The notes under the pieces were generated by a model. The model was not told where the DNA came from and made no database searches. It saw only the letters and a list, made by a program, of their open reading frames with translations. Both the position numbers and the translations under genes were made by a program. From Balneolaceae bacterium UBA2956 (lineage in GTDB: Bacteria; Bacteroidota; Rhodothermia; Balneolales; Balneolaceae), in NCBI GenBank assembly GCA_002348545.1, contig DEBM01000051.1:1-58703 (forward strand): a stretch of 58,703 nt of DNA. Reading direction: 5' to 3'. Numbering within the stretch: position 1 is the first letter of the stretch; every line of letters begins with the position of its first letter. This document shows, piece after piece, positions 46,007 to 54,633 of this stretch.

Positions 46007-46663
46007 TTAGGAATTTGCAGCTATGCCACATCCGAGTATGTGCATATAAGCATTAAAAAGTTGATTCTCTTGCATACCTACATGTTCTAAAAGTCTAAAG
46101 TGTTCATAGTTTTGATGCATATAACTAATTGTCACTATACCATGTGAGGTTGACCAAAATAAAAGAGCAAGTTGTTCGGCAGGGAAATCATTTTTTATTG
46201 AACCGTCGTCAATCCCTCTTTGGATAGCCTCAGCCATTAACCGAAAACCCTCTTGTCTATTTTTAGTACAAAGTTCTAAATAATCGCTTTTACTATCTAT
46301 CCCAGAAGAATTAAGATTATCAAAAAATTTCATAGAACTGTAATACTGAGGATGATCTTTCACATAGTTTAAATATCGCTCCACCAATTCTCGAACTAAC
46401 ATTAGCCCTTTTCGTTTTGATTCGAGTACTTCCTTGAATGATTCATTAAGCAGATGAGTTGCACGATAACAGATGCCTAATACTAAATCGTTCTTATTTT
46501 GAAAGTACTGATAAAGTGACCCTTTACTCACCTCTGCTTTCTGTGCAACGTTTTCCATACTTAAATGATCTAAACCCTTTTCTAAAAGAATAAATTCAGC
46601 TGCATCTAGCATATTACTTCGCTTTCGCTCTTTCTCTCGAATTCTACGTTCTGTAATGCCCAT
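46007..46663 (-). CDS. TetR/AcrR-family repressor of the efflux operon
   Basis: I prefer the ATG at 46663 (218 residues, MGITERRIREKERKRSNMLD) over the TTG at 46678. The N-terminal helix-turn-helix is clear (SMENVAQKAEVSKGSLYQYF then QNKNDLVLGI). The rest is the variable helical ligand domain. It directly precedes tolC, adaptor and pump genes on the same strand, the common arrangement for a local repressor that is released by pump substrates. It would also control DUF4293 and EamA if these are in the same transcript. An inverted repeat TGTATC-N14-GATACA about 100 bases upstream is a possible operator. Confidence 0.92.
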   Translation of the reverse strand: MGITERRIREKERKRSNMLDAAEFILLEKGLDHLSMENVAQKAEVSKGSLYQYFQNKNDLVLGICYRATHLLNESFKEVLESKRKGLMLVRELVERYLNYVKDHPQYYSSMKFFDNLNSSGIDSKSDYLELCTKNRQEGFRLMAEAIQRGIDDGSIKNDFPAEQLALLFWSTSHGIVTISYMHQNYEHFRLLEHVGMQENQLFNAYMHILGCGIAANS

Positions 46664-47047
46664 AAGGAAGATTAGCAATAAGACAGGATTTTAAATGTGT
46701 TGGTATATTATCTTCCGGCTTCACAAAATATGATAGGTAAAAACAATTAACTGATCTATAACCCATGTATCTATTAATTTTTAGTGATACAAAGATTTAA
46801 CATTAGTACTTAACCAAAAAGTGAACGCAAGTCAATAAATGACCTAGATTCAAAATATACGAACTTTCTGAGGCGGGTCAAATTATAATTTCAAGTTTTT
46901 TTTGAACTCAACAATTAATAGCAGAAATTTAACATTCTTTATTTAATTAGTTTATAATATGATTTTATTTCGTCATGAAAGTAACCATCAAGCTAAGCAA
47001 AAAAGCTAAAAGATCTACCCCAAATTAACTATTTGGCTAAGCTAACT
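46664..47047. other. Divergent promoter region between TetR and EamA genes
   Basis: This AT-rich 384-base gap separates two divergent genes. It contains the inverted repeat TGTATC/GATACA at 46766-46791 and a short one, CAAAT/ATTTG at 47021-47035, just before the EamA start. No ORF or RNA gene is evident. Confidence 0.45.
46766..46791. promoter_or_regulatory. Inverted repeat, possible TetR operator
   Basis: TGTATC and GATACA are perfect inverted arms 14 bases apart, roughly 100 bases upstream of the TetR start. The arms are short and the region is AT-rich, so chance is possible. Confidence 0.25.
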
Positions 47048-47926
47048 ATGATATTGAAAAAATATATCCCTGATATCCTACTCATTTTTGTCGCTATCAT
47101 ATGGGCATTGAATTTCAGCGTAGTCAAGGTAAGTCTTCAAGAAATCGATGCACTAAGTTTTAACGCCTTGCGTTATATATTGGCTGCAGGCTTACTTGCG
47201 TACACTGCACGAGCTAGGGGGTATCCCTTAAAAGTTGACCGAGAGGATTTTTGGCCTCTAGTTGGCATCGCCTTAGTTGGCAATGTGTTATATCAACTAT
47301 TCTTTATAATTGGTGTCGATTACACCTATTCTGCTAATTCTGCAGTTATTCTAGGCACTATTCCAGTTTGGGTAGCCCTACTATCTCACTTATTTACTGA
47401 CGAAAAATTAACTCGCTATAAGGCTATTGGAATTGGGCTAGCTTTCACTGGTATTGTACTCATTGTAACAGGATCAAAAACAGGTATTTCAATCGCCTCA
47501 AAGACTTTTTTAGGTGACTTGATCATCTTATGTGCAGCTCTTTCCTGGGGCGTCTACACTATTATGGCTAAGCGTTATCTTAAGAAGTACCCCAGCACAC
47601 AATTCACAGGTGTTATGTCTCTGATCGGGATGATTTTTTTACTAATTATTGGAATACCTAGCTTGACACAAGTTAATTGGGCAGGCATTTCACTTAAAGG
47701 TTGGGGAGGGCTCTTTTTTAGCGGATTACTTTCCATCGGTTTGGCTTACTTAATTTGGAATGATAGTGTATCTAAGATTGGGGCTGTACGTACAGCCGCT
47801 TACCAAAATTTAGTTCCTGTACTTGGTTTAGTATTTGGGGTTGTATTGTTACAAGAGGCCTTAACCCTACAACAATATTCTGGCAGCACCTTGGTTATTA
47901 TTGGTATTATATTTTCGCGATTTTAA
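47048..47926 (+). CDS. EamA/DMT-family transporter
   Basis: I use the ATG at 47048 (292 residues), not the TTG five codons earlier. Ten helices in two homologous halves are visible, with the EamA marks AIIWALNFSVVKVSLQEIDA, SANSAVILGTIPVWVALLSH, and in the second half YQNLVPVLGLVFGVVLLQEA. Substrate is not predictable. It is not closely similar in sequence to the EamA protein at 38330-39346. It is followed, after 59 bases, by the polysaccharide export gene in the same direction. A perfect palindrome just after its stop codon suggests the export gene has its own control. Confidence 0.88.
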   Translation: MILKKYIPDILLIFVAIIWALNFSVVKVSLQEIDALSFNALRYILAAGLLAYTARARGYPLKVDREDFWPLVGIALVGNVLYQLFFIIGVDYTYSANSAVILGTIPVWVALLSHLFTDEKLTRYKAIGIGLAFTGIVLIVTGSKTGISIASKTFLGDLIILCAALSWGVYTIMAKRYLKKYPSTQFTGVMSLIGMIFLLIIGIPSLTQVNWAGISLKGWGGLFFSGLLSIGLAYLIWNDSVSKIGAVRTAAYQNLVPVLGLVFGVVLLQEALTLQQYSGSTLVIIGIIFSRF

Positions 47927-47927
47927 T

Positions 47928-47937
47928 TGTACGTACA
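47928..47937. promoter_or_regulatory. Perfect 10-base palindrome TGTACGTACA
   Basis: The palindrome begins two bases after the EamA stop and 49 bases upstream of the SLBB export gene start. The position fits an operator, but one 10-base palindrome is weak evidence. Confidence 0.25.
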
Positions 47938-47985
47938 TCCATCTAAATCGTATATTATAAATAACTTTTACTGTTAAAATTTTTT

Positions 47986-49815
47986 ATGCATTTATTTCTC
48001 ACTCACTTTTCAAAGCTCTTATTTTTTTGGCAGTTGTTCTTAGTGTGCGTCTTGGTTTATATTTTCTCTTCGAATTTTGCATATGCTCAAAATAATAGTG
48101 AACAAAATCGCATAAATTACGGAAGTGAGTACGCAAATAAATACTATGTAGATGAAGCCGGGCTACAATTAGCGGTGAATGCCACTCCCCTTGATAATTT
48201 TATTGACCCCAACACCTATGAATTAGGGCCATATGATGTTATTAGTTTACAGGGGATTGGACTAACTGAATTCAGCTATCGAGCAGTATTAGTCAATGCT
48301 TTAGGTGATATTGTAATTCCTATAGCTGGTAAAATTAACCTGAAAGACCTCACATTTTCTGAGGCCGAAGCTAAGGTCAAAAAACATTTTTCTACTTATG
48401 TATTAGACACCGAAGTTTTTTTAACCCTCGATCGACCAAGACCAGTCAATATTCACGTAGGAGGAAATATACCCAATCCAGGTCGCTATGTAGTTCCTGC
48501 TGGCACACGATATGATGCCCTGATTTCCGGATTCCAAATAGGAGAAGATATTATTTCGCCCCTAGTTAATGTGGAGAACAGTCAACAAATCATATCAACC
48601 CGGCAAACCATTTCTGGTATTAATTTTGACCGGCTTTCGGCCACTCAAAGCGAGGAGGGTGAGATTGCAGACTCACGATTTAGGCAGTTAGCTCAAAAGT
48701 ACGATATGCGATATATCAAGGTCAGCTCAAAAGATGGTTCTATTCACTACATCGATTTACATGCTTATTTTAATTCTGGCCAGCAGAGTTTTGCACCCTA
48801 TATAACCGATGGCGATCAAGTCACTTTTATCGACCATTCCTTCGATCGCCCAACAATTAGTATTTCAGGAGCTGTGAATACCCCATTTTCTGGAAGCTAT
48901 CGCAGCGATGATACCTTTGAAAAATTATTACTTATAGCAGGTGGATACCATCCTCAGGCCGATTCTTCTCAACTTATTCGAGTATATGAACAAAATGGCG
49001 AAAAAATCCGTGAAAAAATTTCCTTAAGCTCAACTAATCTTACAGATAAGCTCATAAGTGGGGATCAATTAATCATCCCTTACAAAAAAACAGACCGAAA
49101 TAAAGGAAATGTACAAATCGAGGGCATGGTTGCTATTCCAGGGATCTACTCCATTGAAAATGGGAAAACAAGTCTATCTGAACTACTTAGGACAGCGGGA
49201 GGTTTAGAAAATAATGCTCTTGCTTCAGCGGCCTATCTCATTCGAGAATCTGTCAATCAAAGAGGAGTTTCTTCGGTAACAGATATTAACATGACACTGC
49301 TCAGTAAAAGCTATGATCAATTCTTAGAAGGTTTTGACTATCTAGAATTAGAAGAGATTCTATCCGCCAATCGTATGGCAATTGATTTGACCAATGAGCA
49401 AATAATGACGGAGATTTCTCTTCAAGACGGAGACCGTATCTATGTCCCTAAAGATGATCAAAGTATTCGGATCATGGGTCAGATAAATAATCCTGGTTTT
49501 TACACTTATAAAACAGATCAAAATGTAAGTGGATACATTGAAAGAGCAAACGGTATGACCATTGCTGCCGATAAAGAGCGTATTTTCATTATAAAAGCCG
49601 GTAGTAGGAGTTGGTATTATCCTGACAAAACAACTCTTGAATCCGGTGATATTATTTTTGTTGACCGCATTCCTTTACAGGATGCGCGTTCAGGGTTACA
49701 AAATGAAATAAATATAGAAACACTAAAGAATCGAAGAGTCCAATTAATCATGAGTGGTGTAGGGGCACTTACTAGTATAATTACGGCTTATGTGGCGGTA
49801 AGACGATTAAACTAA
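47986..49815 (+). CDS. Polysaccharide export protein with SLBB repeats (Wza-like)
   Basis: The 609-residue protein has a signal peptide (hydrophobic about residues 10-35, cleavage near AYA-Q). A poly-export domain (about 75-150) contains LGPYDVISLQGIGLTEFSYR and IVIPIAGKINLKDLTFSEAE. Four SLBB-type modules follow, near residues 155, 300, 375 and 490, recognisable as VHVGGNIPNPGRYVVPAGTR-like, ISGAVNTPFSGSY, IEGMVAIPGIYS and IMGQINNPGFYT. A hydrophobic C-terminal helix (LIMSGVGALTSIITAYVAVR) may cross the outer membrane, as in Wza. Such proteins form the exit channel for capsule or exopolysaccharide. It has no lipobox Cys. It heads the polysaccharide locus and is followed after 38 bases by a glycosyltransferase gene. 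Confidence 0.9.
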   Translation: MHLFLTHFSKLLFFWQLFLVCVLVYIFSSNFAYAQNNSEQNRINYGSEYANKYYVDEAGLQLAVNATPLDNFIDPNTYELGPYDVISLQGIGLTEFSYRAVLVNALGDIVIPIAGKINLKDLTFSEAEAKVKKHFSTYVLDTEVFLTLDRPRPVNIHVGGNIPNPGRYVVPAGTRYDALISGFQIGEDIISPLVNVENSQQIISTRQTISGINFDRLSATQSEEGEIADSRFRQLAQKYDMRYIKVSSKDGSIHYIDLHAYFNSGQQSFAPYITDGDQVTFIDHSFDRPTISISGAVNTPFSGSYRSDDTFEKLLLIAGGYHPQADSSQLIRVYEQNGEKIREKISLSSTNLTDKLISGDQLIIPYKKTDRNKGNVQIEGMVAIPGIYSIENGKTSLSELLRTAGGLENNALASAAYLIRESVNQRGVSSVTDINMTLLSKSYDQFLEGFDYLELEEILSANRMAIDLTNEQIMTEISLQDGDRIYVPKDDQSIRIMGQINNPGFYTYKTDQNVSGYIERANGMTIAADKERIFIIKAGSRSWYYPDKTTLESGDIIFVDRIPLQDARSGLQNEINIETLKNRRVQLIMSGVGALTSIITAYVAVRRLN

Positions 49816-49853
49816 TCGTCCAAAAAATTATAAGTATAAATAAAACTGAAAAG

Positions 49854-51080
49854 ATGCTAAAAATAGGGTTAATAACGCATCTATTTCCCTCAGAACATGA
49901 CCCGCACAGAGGGAAATTTATGTATGATCAATACAAAGCGATACGAGCTATACCGGATATGAAGCTGAGGCTAATCGTACCTACTCCCCGTGCTGTTCCT
50001 GGGACTCAGAGATGGAAAACGAATCAATCTCCCCTGCATCAAGTAGCCCCCACTGATGAGCGTGTACTGTATACATCCCTTCCAAATCGTAGCAAACCTT
50101 TATTTATACAAAGAAATATATCCAACGCACTAATCAGGAAGTTAGCCCTGGAAAAACCTGATTTATTACACATACATTGGCTCTATCCAAATGGTTTGGC
50201 CATACCTGAACTAAAAAAACTGGATTATCCAATTGTACTTACAGTGCATGGTAGCGACTGGTATAAAAGTTTAAGCTATACGGATCTTAAGCCTTTACTT
50301 TTCGACGCACTTAAGCAAGTAGATTACATTTTATGTTCTGGTCCTAAATTAAAGAATGATATTCTAGAAGAACTACCGGAGCTTGAAAGCAAGATTGAAG
50401 TGATATATAACTTCATTGATACTCAAATCTATACAGTTCCCTCTGCTTTTGAAAGTCTGCGCGCTATGGAACGACTAGAGTGGAAAGAACAACAAAATCA
50501 CGCGTTATGTGTGGCTAACATTCGGCATGAAAAAGGTATTGATATACTGGTGGATGCGCTTAAACACCTACAAAAAAATAATGACTTTAAGGAGAACAAT
50601 AAGGGTCAACCGCTTTTGGTTCATGTTATAGGGATAAAAGAAGCTGGAAAATACTTAGATTCAATACAAAAAAAATTAGACGCAGACCCTTCTATACCCA
50701 TCATCCTGCATGAACCCGTTTCACCAGATGATCTTAAAGGATTCTACCAAGCAGCCGACTTTTTTATTCTTCCGAGTCGTAGTGAAGGCTTCAATGTTTC
50801 CCTTTTAGAAGCTAGTTCGTGTGGTCTTCCCATTGTTGCCACAAAAGTTGGGGGAAATGACCTAGTAGTACGAACACATCACACAGGAAAGCTAGTCAAG
50901 CCTGGAAACTCTGAAGCATTAGCTCAGGCAATTCTACATGTATATAGCCGCTTAGATACATATAAAAAAGATACTATTAGAAGAAGGATAGTGAATTCGT
51001 ATGATCTAAATGTACTAACGGAAAAACTACAATTGCTATATTCGCGACTGGTCAGTGAATTTAGACAGGCTAAAAATTAA
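49854..51080 (+). CDS. GT4-family glycosyltransferase
   Basis: The 408-residue protein has the two-Rossmann GT-B fold of the GT4 family. The N-terminus IGLITHLFPSEHDPHRGKFM is typical of TuaC/WbnK-like enzymes. The donor site contains CVANIRHEKGIDILVDALKH and the EX7E-type motif SRSEGFNVSLLEASSCGLPI with VATKVGGNDLVV. It would add one sugar from a nucleotide donor on the cytoplasmic face. It follows the SLBB gene and overlaps by 45 bases, tail to tail, with the Wzy/WaaL-like gene on the other strand. Both reading frames look real, because each keeps family-like sequence close to its end. Confidence 0.9.
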   Translation: MLKIGLITHLFPSEHDPHRGKFMYDQYKAIRAIPDMKLRLIVPTPRAVPGTQRWKTNQSPLHQVAPTDERVLYTSLPNRSKPLFIQRNISNALIRKLALEKPDLLHIHWLYPNGLAIPELKKLDYPIVLTVHGSDWYKSLSYTDLKPLLFDALKQVDYILCSGPKLKNDILEELPELESKIEVIYNFIDTQIYTVPSAFESLRAMERLEWKEQQNHALCVANIRHEKGIDILVDALKHLQKNNDFKENNKGQPLLVHVIGIKEAGKYLDSIQKKLDADPSIPIILHEPVSPDDLKGFYQAADFFILPSRSEGFNVSLLEASSCGLPIVATKVGGNDLVVRTHHTGKLVKPGNSEALAQAILHVYSRLDTYKKDTIRRRIVNSYDLNVLTEKLQLLYSRLVSEFRQAKN

Positions 51081-52292
51081 CGCGACTAAAATCATAAAAA
51101 GGCTATTTAACATTAACCCACTTATAAATTGAGCAAATATCATATAAGATATAAAACTAGCCAAAAATCCTAGTCCTACCGCCTGAATCCAAGCATATTC
51201 ACGAATACCTCTAAACCATCGCATACTCTGTAAGGCCTGTCTAAATATTAGATACATAATTACAACGAACAATAAAAATCCTAGCAAGCCTAGTTCAGCA
51301 AAGACCATGTAAAAGTCATTGTGTGGCTCAAAAATCCATTGAGTTTTCTGGGGAGGATATAAATATTGAAAGTAAGTTGAAAAACCTTGGAACCCTACAC
51401 CAAGAAGATAACTATCTGCAATCATAGTTAAAGCTCCCATCGCTAAGACTACTCTAAACTTGGTAGAATCATCTCCCCCACCCAAAAATAATCCAACAAT
51501 ACGATCCCACAAAGATAAAACCAAATTCTGAAACGTTGGGCTGACCAAAAAAACGATGAAGAATGCAATTGCACAGTAGAGCAGTATTGGATTCTTTCTC
51601 TGGATTAATTGTATAGTTAGTATACCAACAAACAATGAAATCCAAGCGGATCTTGAATAGCTAAGTAATACAGATGCTAGCATTATTCCTATAAGTCCGA
51701 ACAATACCAAACGAAACCACTTCTTAGTTGTAGTCCCCATCCAAGCTACACAGATAAGTATAGGAGTAAAAAAATTACTTGCAAATACATTAGGATCATT
51801 TTCAGTCCCCGTGGAACGGATAATTTGCATCCCTTGCTTTAAGTAATTAAAGGCTAAAATTTCAGGATTCGCATATATTTGGTACAAATTGATCAGCGCC
51901 ACTACGACCCCACTACCAATAAAGGCATAGACCCCTATTTGAAGATGCTCAGTTTTTTGAATAATGTTATAAATCAAATAGGTCATCCCTAACAAAACCG
52001 AAAAACGGATAGCATAAAAAACCGCTTGTTGGCGTTCGGGTGTATAAATACAAGAGAAAAAAATGAGTCCCAAAAATAAAGCATACCACTTCTCCATCCC
52101 GTACAATTCAAAAGTTGAATCAACAGTCAAAAACTTAAGGAGTATAAAGCCGCCTAATGAACCGATAAGTGCTAATTGAAATAGGGTAATCGGTATAACA
52201 CTTTGTTCCGCAATATAGAACAAACCCGAAGCGTAAGCTCCTGCAATTAATGGCGCTACAAATAACAGACTGTATATTCTTCGATAAATCAA
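51036..52292 (-). CDS. O-antigen ligase/polymerase-like membrane protein (Wzy/WaaL family)
   Basis: The 418-residue protein has about 11-12 membrane helices and one larger loop between the late helices, the Wzy_C/WaaL pattern. Family-like stretches include SYSRSAWISLFVGILTIQLI and GVGFQGFSTYFQYLYPPQKT followed by FEPHNDFYMVFAELGLLGFL, with the conserved His in EPHNDF. Such proteins either polymerise repeat units or ligate glycan to lipid A or protein; sequence cannot choose. Start is TTG, 3 bases after the Wzz-like stop, so it is the last gene of a four-gene run. The C-terminus overlaps the facing glycosyltransferase gene. Confidence 0.87.
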   Translation of the reverse strand: MIYRRIYSLLFVAPLIAGAYASGLFYIAEQSVIPITLFQLALIGSLGGFILLKFLTVDSTFELYGMEKWYALFLGLIFFSCIYTPERQQAVFYAIRFSVLLGMTYLIYNIIQKTEHLQIGVYAFIGSGVVVALINLYQIYANPEILAFNYLKQGMQIIRSTGTENDPNVFASNFFTPILICVAWMGTTTKKWFRLVLFGLIGIMLASVLLSYSRSAWISLFVGILTIQLIQRKNPILLYCAIAFFIVFLVSPTFQNLVLSLWDRIVGLFLGGGDDSTKFRVVLAMGALTMIADSYLLGVGFQGFSTYFQYLYPPQKTQWIFEPHNDFYMVFAELGLLGFLLFVVIMYLIFRQALQSMRWFRGIREYAWIQAVGLGFLASFISYMIFAQFISGLMLNSLFMILVALIFSLSKFTDQSRI

Positions 52293-52295
52293 TAC

Positions 52296-53486
52296 CTAAC
52301 CCTTAACAAATGGAAGAGTTAGTAATTTTTCATACAAATCTGGCTGTTTCTGCCGAATATGAGTAATCCAATGCTCGTACCATAACCGAAATATTAATAC
52401 AATACATCCCAAAAGGAAAAAGGCAATTACTATAAATGCCCGCTTTGGATAAAATTTATAAGTTGGAAGTGTTGGCTCATCAATTAACGATAAGCCCGAG
52501 TTTATTTCATTGAAATTGAGCTTTTGTTGCTCGTACTGTGGGTATAATACCTTATAAATTTCCTGTTGTATTTCCACCTCCCGAAATAAGCGGTAATAAT
52601 CGGCAAATAACGGAGGCATTTCGCTCACCGACTTAAAAATATCGCCTTGTGACTCTAAACTGCTCTCCTTGTTTAGATAACCGGCATACAAACTAGTAAG
52701 CTCTTCATAGGCAACTTGCGCTGTTTTATATCGAGAACTTTCTACTCCTAAAGTCTGTTTAAATAGAGACTTCTCAATTTCTTTCTGAACCATTGCGGAT
52801 TTTATTTCAGCAATATTTTCAACCATAGCCCGAGCCTGTTCTTCCACTTGCAGTATTCCATTTGCTTCCTGAAATGCAATCATAGAATCTTCGGCTTGTT
52901 CCATTTCCAACATATTTTGATTCAGCCGGTTTTCTAGCATTAAATAGCTAGATTCAATATTCTTTTTATTGATAGATAAGGCCACCGAGTCCAATAAATT
53001 GTAGAGATACTTCGTCATTTCAAAAGAACGTTCTGGAGACTTATCTATTACCGAGAATGAAACGGCTATTATGGCATTAAAACCAATTCCACCTTCTCTC
53101 ATTTCTTCAATCATGATATTATTATCAAGTTTTTCCCGAACGTTCTCTAGAACATCAGAAGAGTACACCTCAAACAAATCAAACTCCTCAATCATTTTAT
53201 CTTTGATCTGATTACTGCGTAATAAGACTAAAGTCTGATCGGAACTAACATTATCCCCACTCACCGATAAATTAGCGAGACCACTTAGCAACCCCCCGCT
53301 AGAAAAATTGATAGAATTACCTGAGTTGATAATGTAAGTCAAATCGGTTTTGTATTTTTTAGGCCATAAAAGAGCAACTGCTAAACCCAATAGGGTAAAA
53401 AGACCTATTATAGCTATTACTTTCGTCCATTTTTGGACCAATACTAATACGATATCTAATAAATCTATTGTCTTATGTTCCGTCAT
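52296..53486 (-). CDS. Wzz-like polysaccharide chain-length/co-polymerase protein
   Basis: The 396-residue protein has two membrane helices (about residues 20-40 and 348-368) and a periplasmic region between them containing a long coiled coil (about 175-265). This is the Wzz/PCP layout. The N-terminal segment carries the typical IDLLDIVLVLVQKWTKVIAI, and the region before helix 2 contains SLIDEPTLPTYKFYPKRAFI, including the Pro-rich stretch characteristic of chain-length regulators. There is no C-terminal Walker kinase domain, so it is not a Wzc-type BY-kinase. It would set polymer length together with the Wzy-like protein encoded 3 bases downstream. Confidence 0.9.
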   Translation of the reverse strand: MTEHKTIDLLDIVLVLVQKWTKVIAIIGLFTLLGLAVALLWPKKYKTDLTYIINSGNSINFSSGGLLSGLANLSVSGDNVSSDQTLVLLRSNQIKDKMIEEFDLFEVYSSDVLENVREKLDNNIMIEEMREGGIGFNAIIAVSFSVIDKSPERSFEMTKYLYNLLDSVALSINKKNIESSYLMLENRLNQNMLEMEQAEDSMIAFQEANGILQVEEQARAMVENIAEIKSAMVQKEIEKSLFKQTLGVESSRYKTAQVAYEELTSLYAGYLNKESSLESQGDIFKSVSEMPPLFADYYRLFREVEIQQEIYKVLYPQYEQQKLNFNEINSGLSLIDEPTLPTYKFYPKRAFIVIAFFLLGCIVLIFRLWYEHWITHIRQKQPDLYEKLLTLPFVKG

Positions 53487-53493
53487 AATGATC

Positions 53494-54624
53494 TTATAAC
53501 TTGTTATAAAGAGTAGTTAATTTTGATACTTCGTGATCCCACGAAAATTGTTTAGAATGATGCAGAGCATTCTTAGCATAGGTCTGCCAAAGAATTTTAT
53601 CCTTTTTTAGACGATTCAATGCCGATATCAATTCTTCTGGTTTATCTGGGTTTACTGCAATGCCCACTTCTAGTGGATCCAATAATTTTTTCCACTCAAA
53701 AAAATCGGTATAGATAATGGGTATACCAAACGCCATATATTCAAAAAATTTTGTAGGATGTGTATCTTTGTAATGGTCGCTATAGGGGAAAACGACCAGT
53801 CCCGCCAACCAATTTCGTTCGGCATAACGCTCCAAAATCCTTGAGAAAGGCACGTAAGCAGCTACCCCTTCCCAGTGAATTCTATCTTCTAAGCCTTTTT
53901 GAGCATCTACGGTTTTATCGAAAGTTTGTTGATAAGTGCGTCCAATTAAATGTAAATGCACATTTGAAGTGGCTCGTATCCCCTCGATGTATTTTGACAC
54001 ACCTCTTTCTATCTCAATATTTCCAGTGTAAAGCACATGTGATTCACCTTCATTGTTGACGGGTCCAGGCTCCAAAGAAATTTCCTCCTGCTTCACGGAT
54101 ATATTTTGGTAGTTGGCCACAATAATACCTTTCGGGAACCGTCGCTGATAATATGATTCGGCCAGTACAATAGGCATAACTAAATGTGCGAGTCCCTCAA
54201 TCCAGCCGACTAACAGTGATAATAACCCTTTAAATGGAGTTGGAATATAATTTCTATGGCGTATAACCGTTTTATTATCTTCATGAATATCATAAACTGT
54301 AGTGTACCCCAACATCCTGTGAATTAGGGCCCAAGGAATAAGCTCTGGATCATGAAAATGTATCACATCCGGCCTTAAATTTCGTGCCATCTTAAATAGC
54401 TTTGCTGGACGGAACAACTTAGCCAAGATACTTTTTTTCAGTTTAGCGGGATCGTAATCCCATACACGATGTAACTGAACCCCATTTTGCCTCTCATCTA
54501 AGGAATCGGGTGATAACAAATGGACGTCAAACCCTTTTTGGGCAAGAGTACTGCATTGCTTCAGGAAAATCCTAGGATCTTTCCATGGGTGAACGGATGA
54601 AATATGTACGATGCGCCTTGGCAT
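53494..54624 (-). CDS. GT4-like glycosyltransferase
   Basis: The 376-residue protein begins IVHISSVHPWKDPRIFLKQC, a pattern common in Bacteroidota exopolysaccharide glycosyltransferases (GT4-like). The acceptor domain contains RPDVIHFHDPELIPWALIHR. The donor domain includes VLYTGNIEIERGVSKYIEGI and the later PTKFFEYMAFGIPIIYTDFF, which carries the first acidic residue of the usual EX7E site in altered form. The gene is 7 bases upstream of the Wzz-like gene and 9 bases downstream of the GT2 gene. The sugar is unknown. Confidence 0.88.
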   Translation of the reverse strand: MPRRIVHISSVHPWKDPRIFLKQCSTLAQKGFDVHLLSPDSLDERQNGVQLHRVWDYDPAKLKKSILAKLFRPAKLFKMARNLRPDVIHFHDPELIPWALIHRMLGYTTVYDIHEDNKTVIRHRNYIPTPFKGLLSLLVGWIEGLAHLVMPIVLAESYYQRRFPKGIIVANYQNISVKQEEISLEPGPVNNEGESHVLYTGNIEIERGVSKYIEGIRATSNVHLHLIGRTYQQTFDKTVDAQKGLEDRIHWEGVAAYVPFSRILERYAERNWLAGLVVFPYSDHYKDTHPTKFFEYMAFGIPIIYTDFFEWKKLLDPLEVGIAVNPDKPEELISALNRLKKDKILWQTYAKNALHHSKQFSWDHEVSKLTTLYNKL

Positions 54625-54633
54625 GTACTATGC

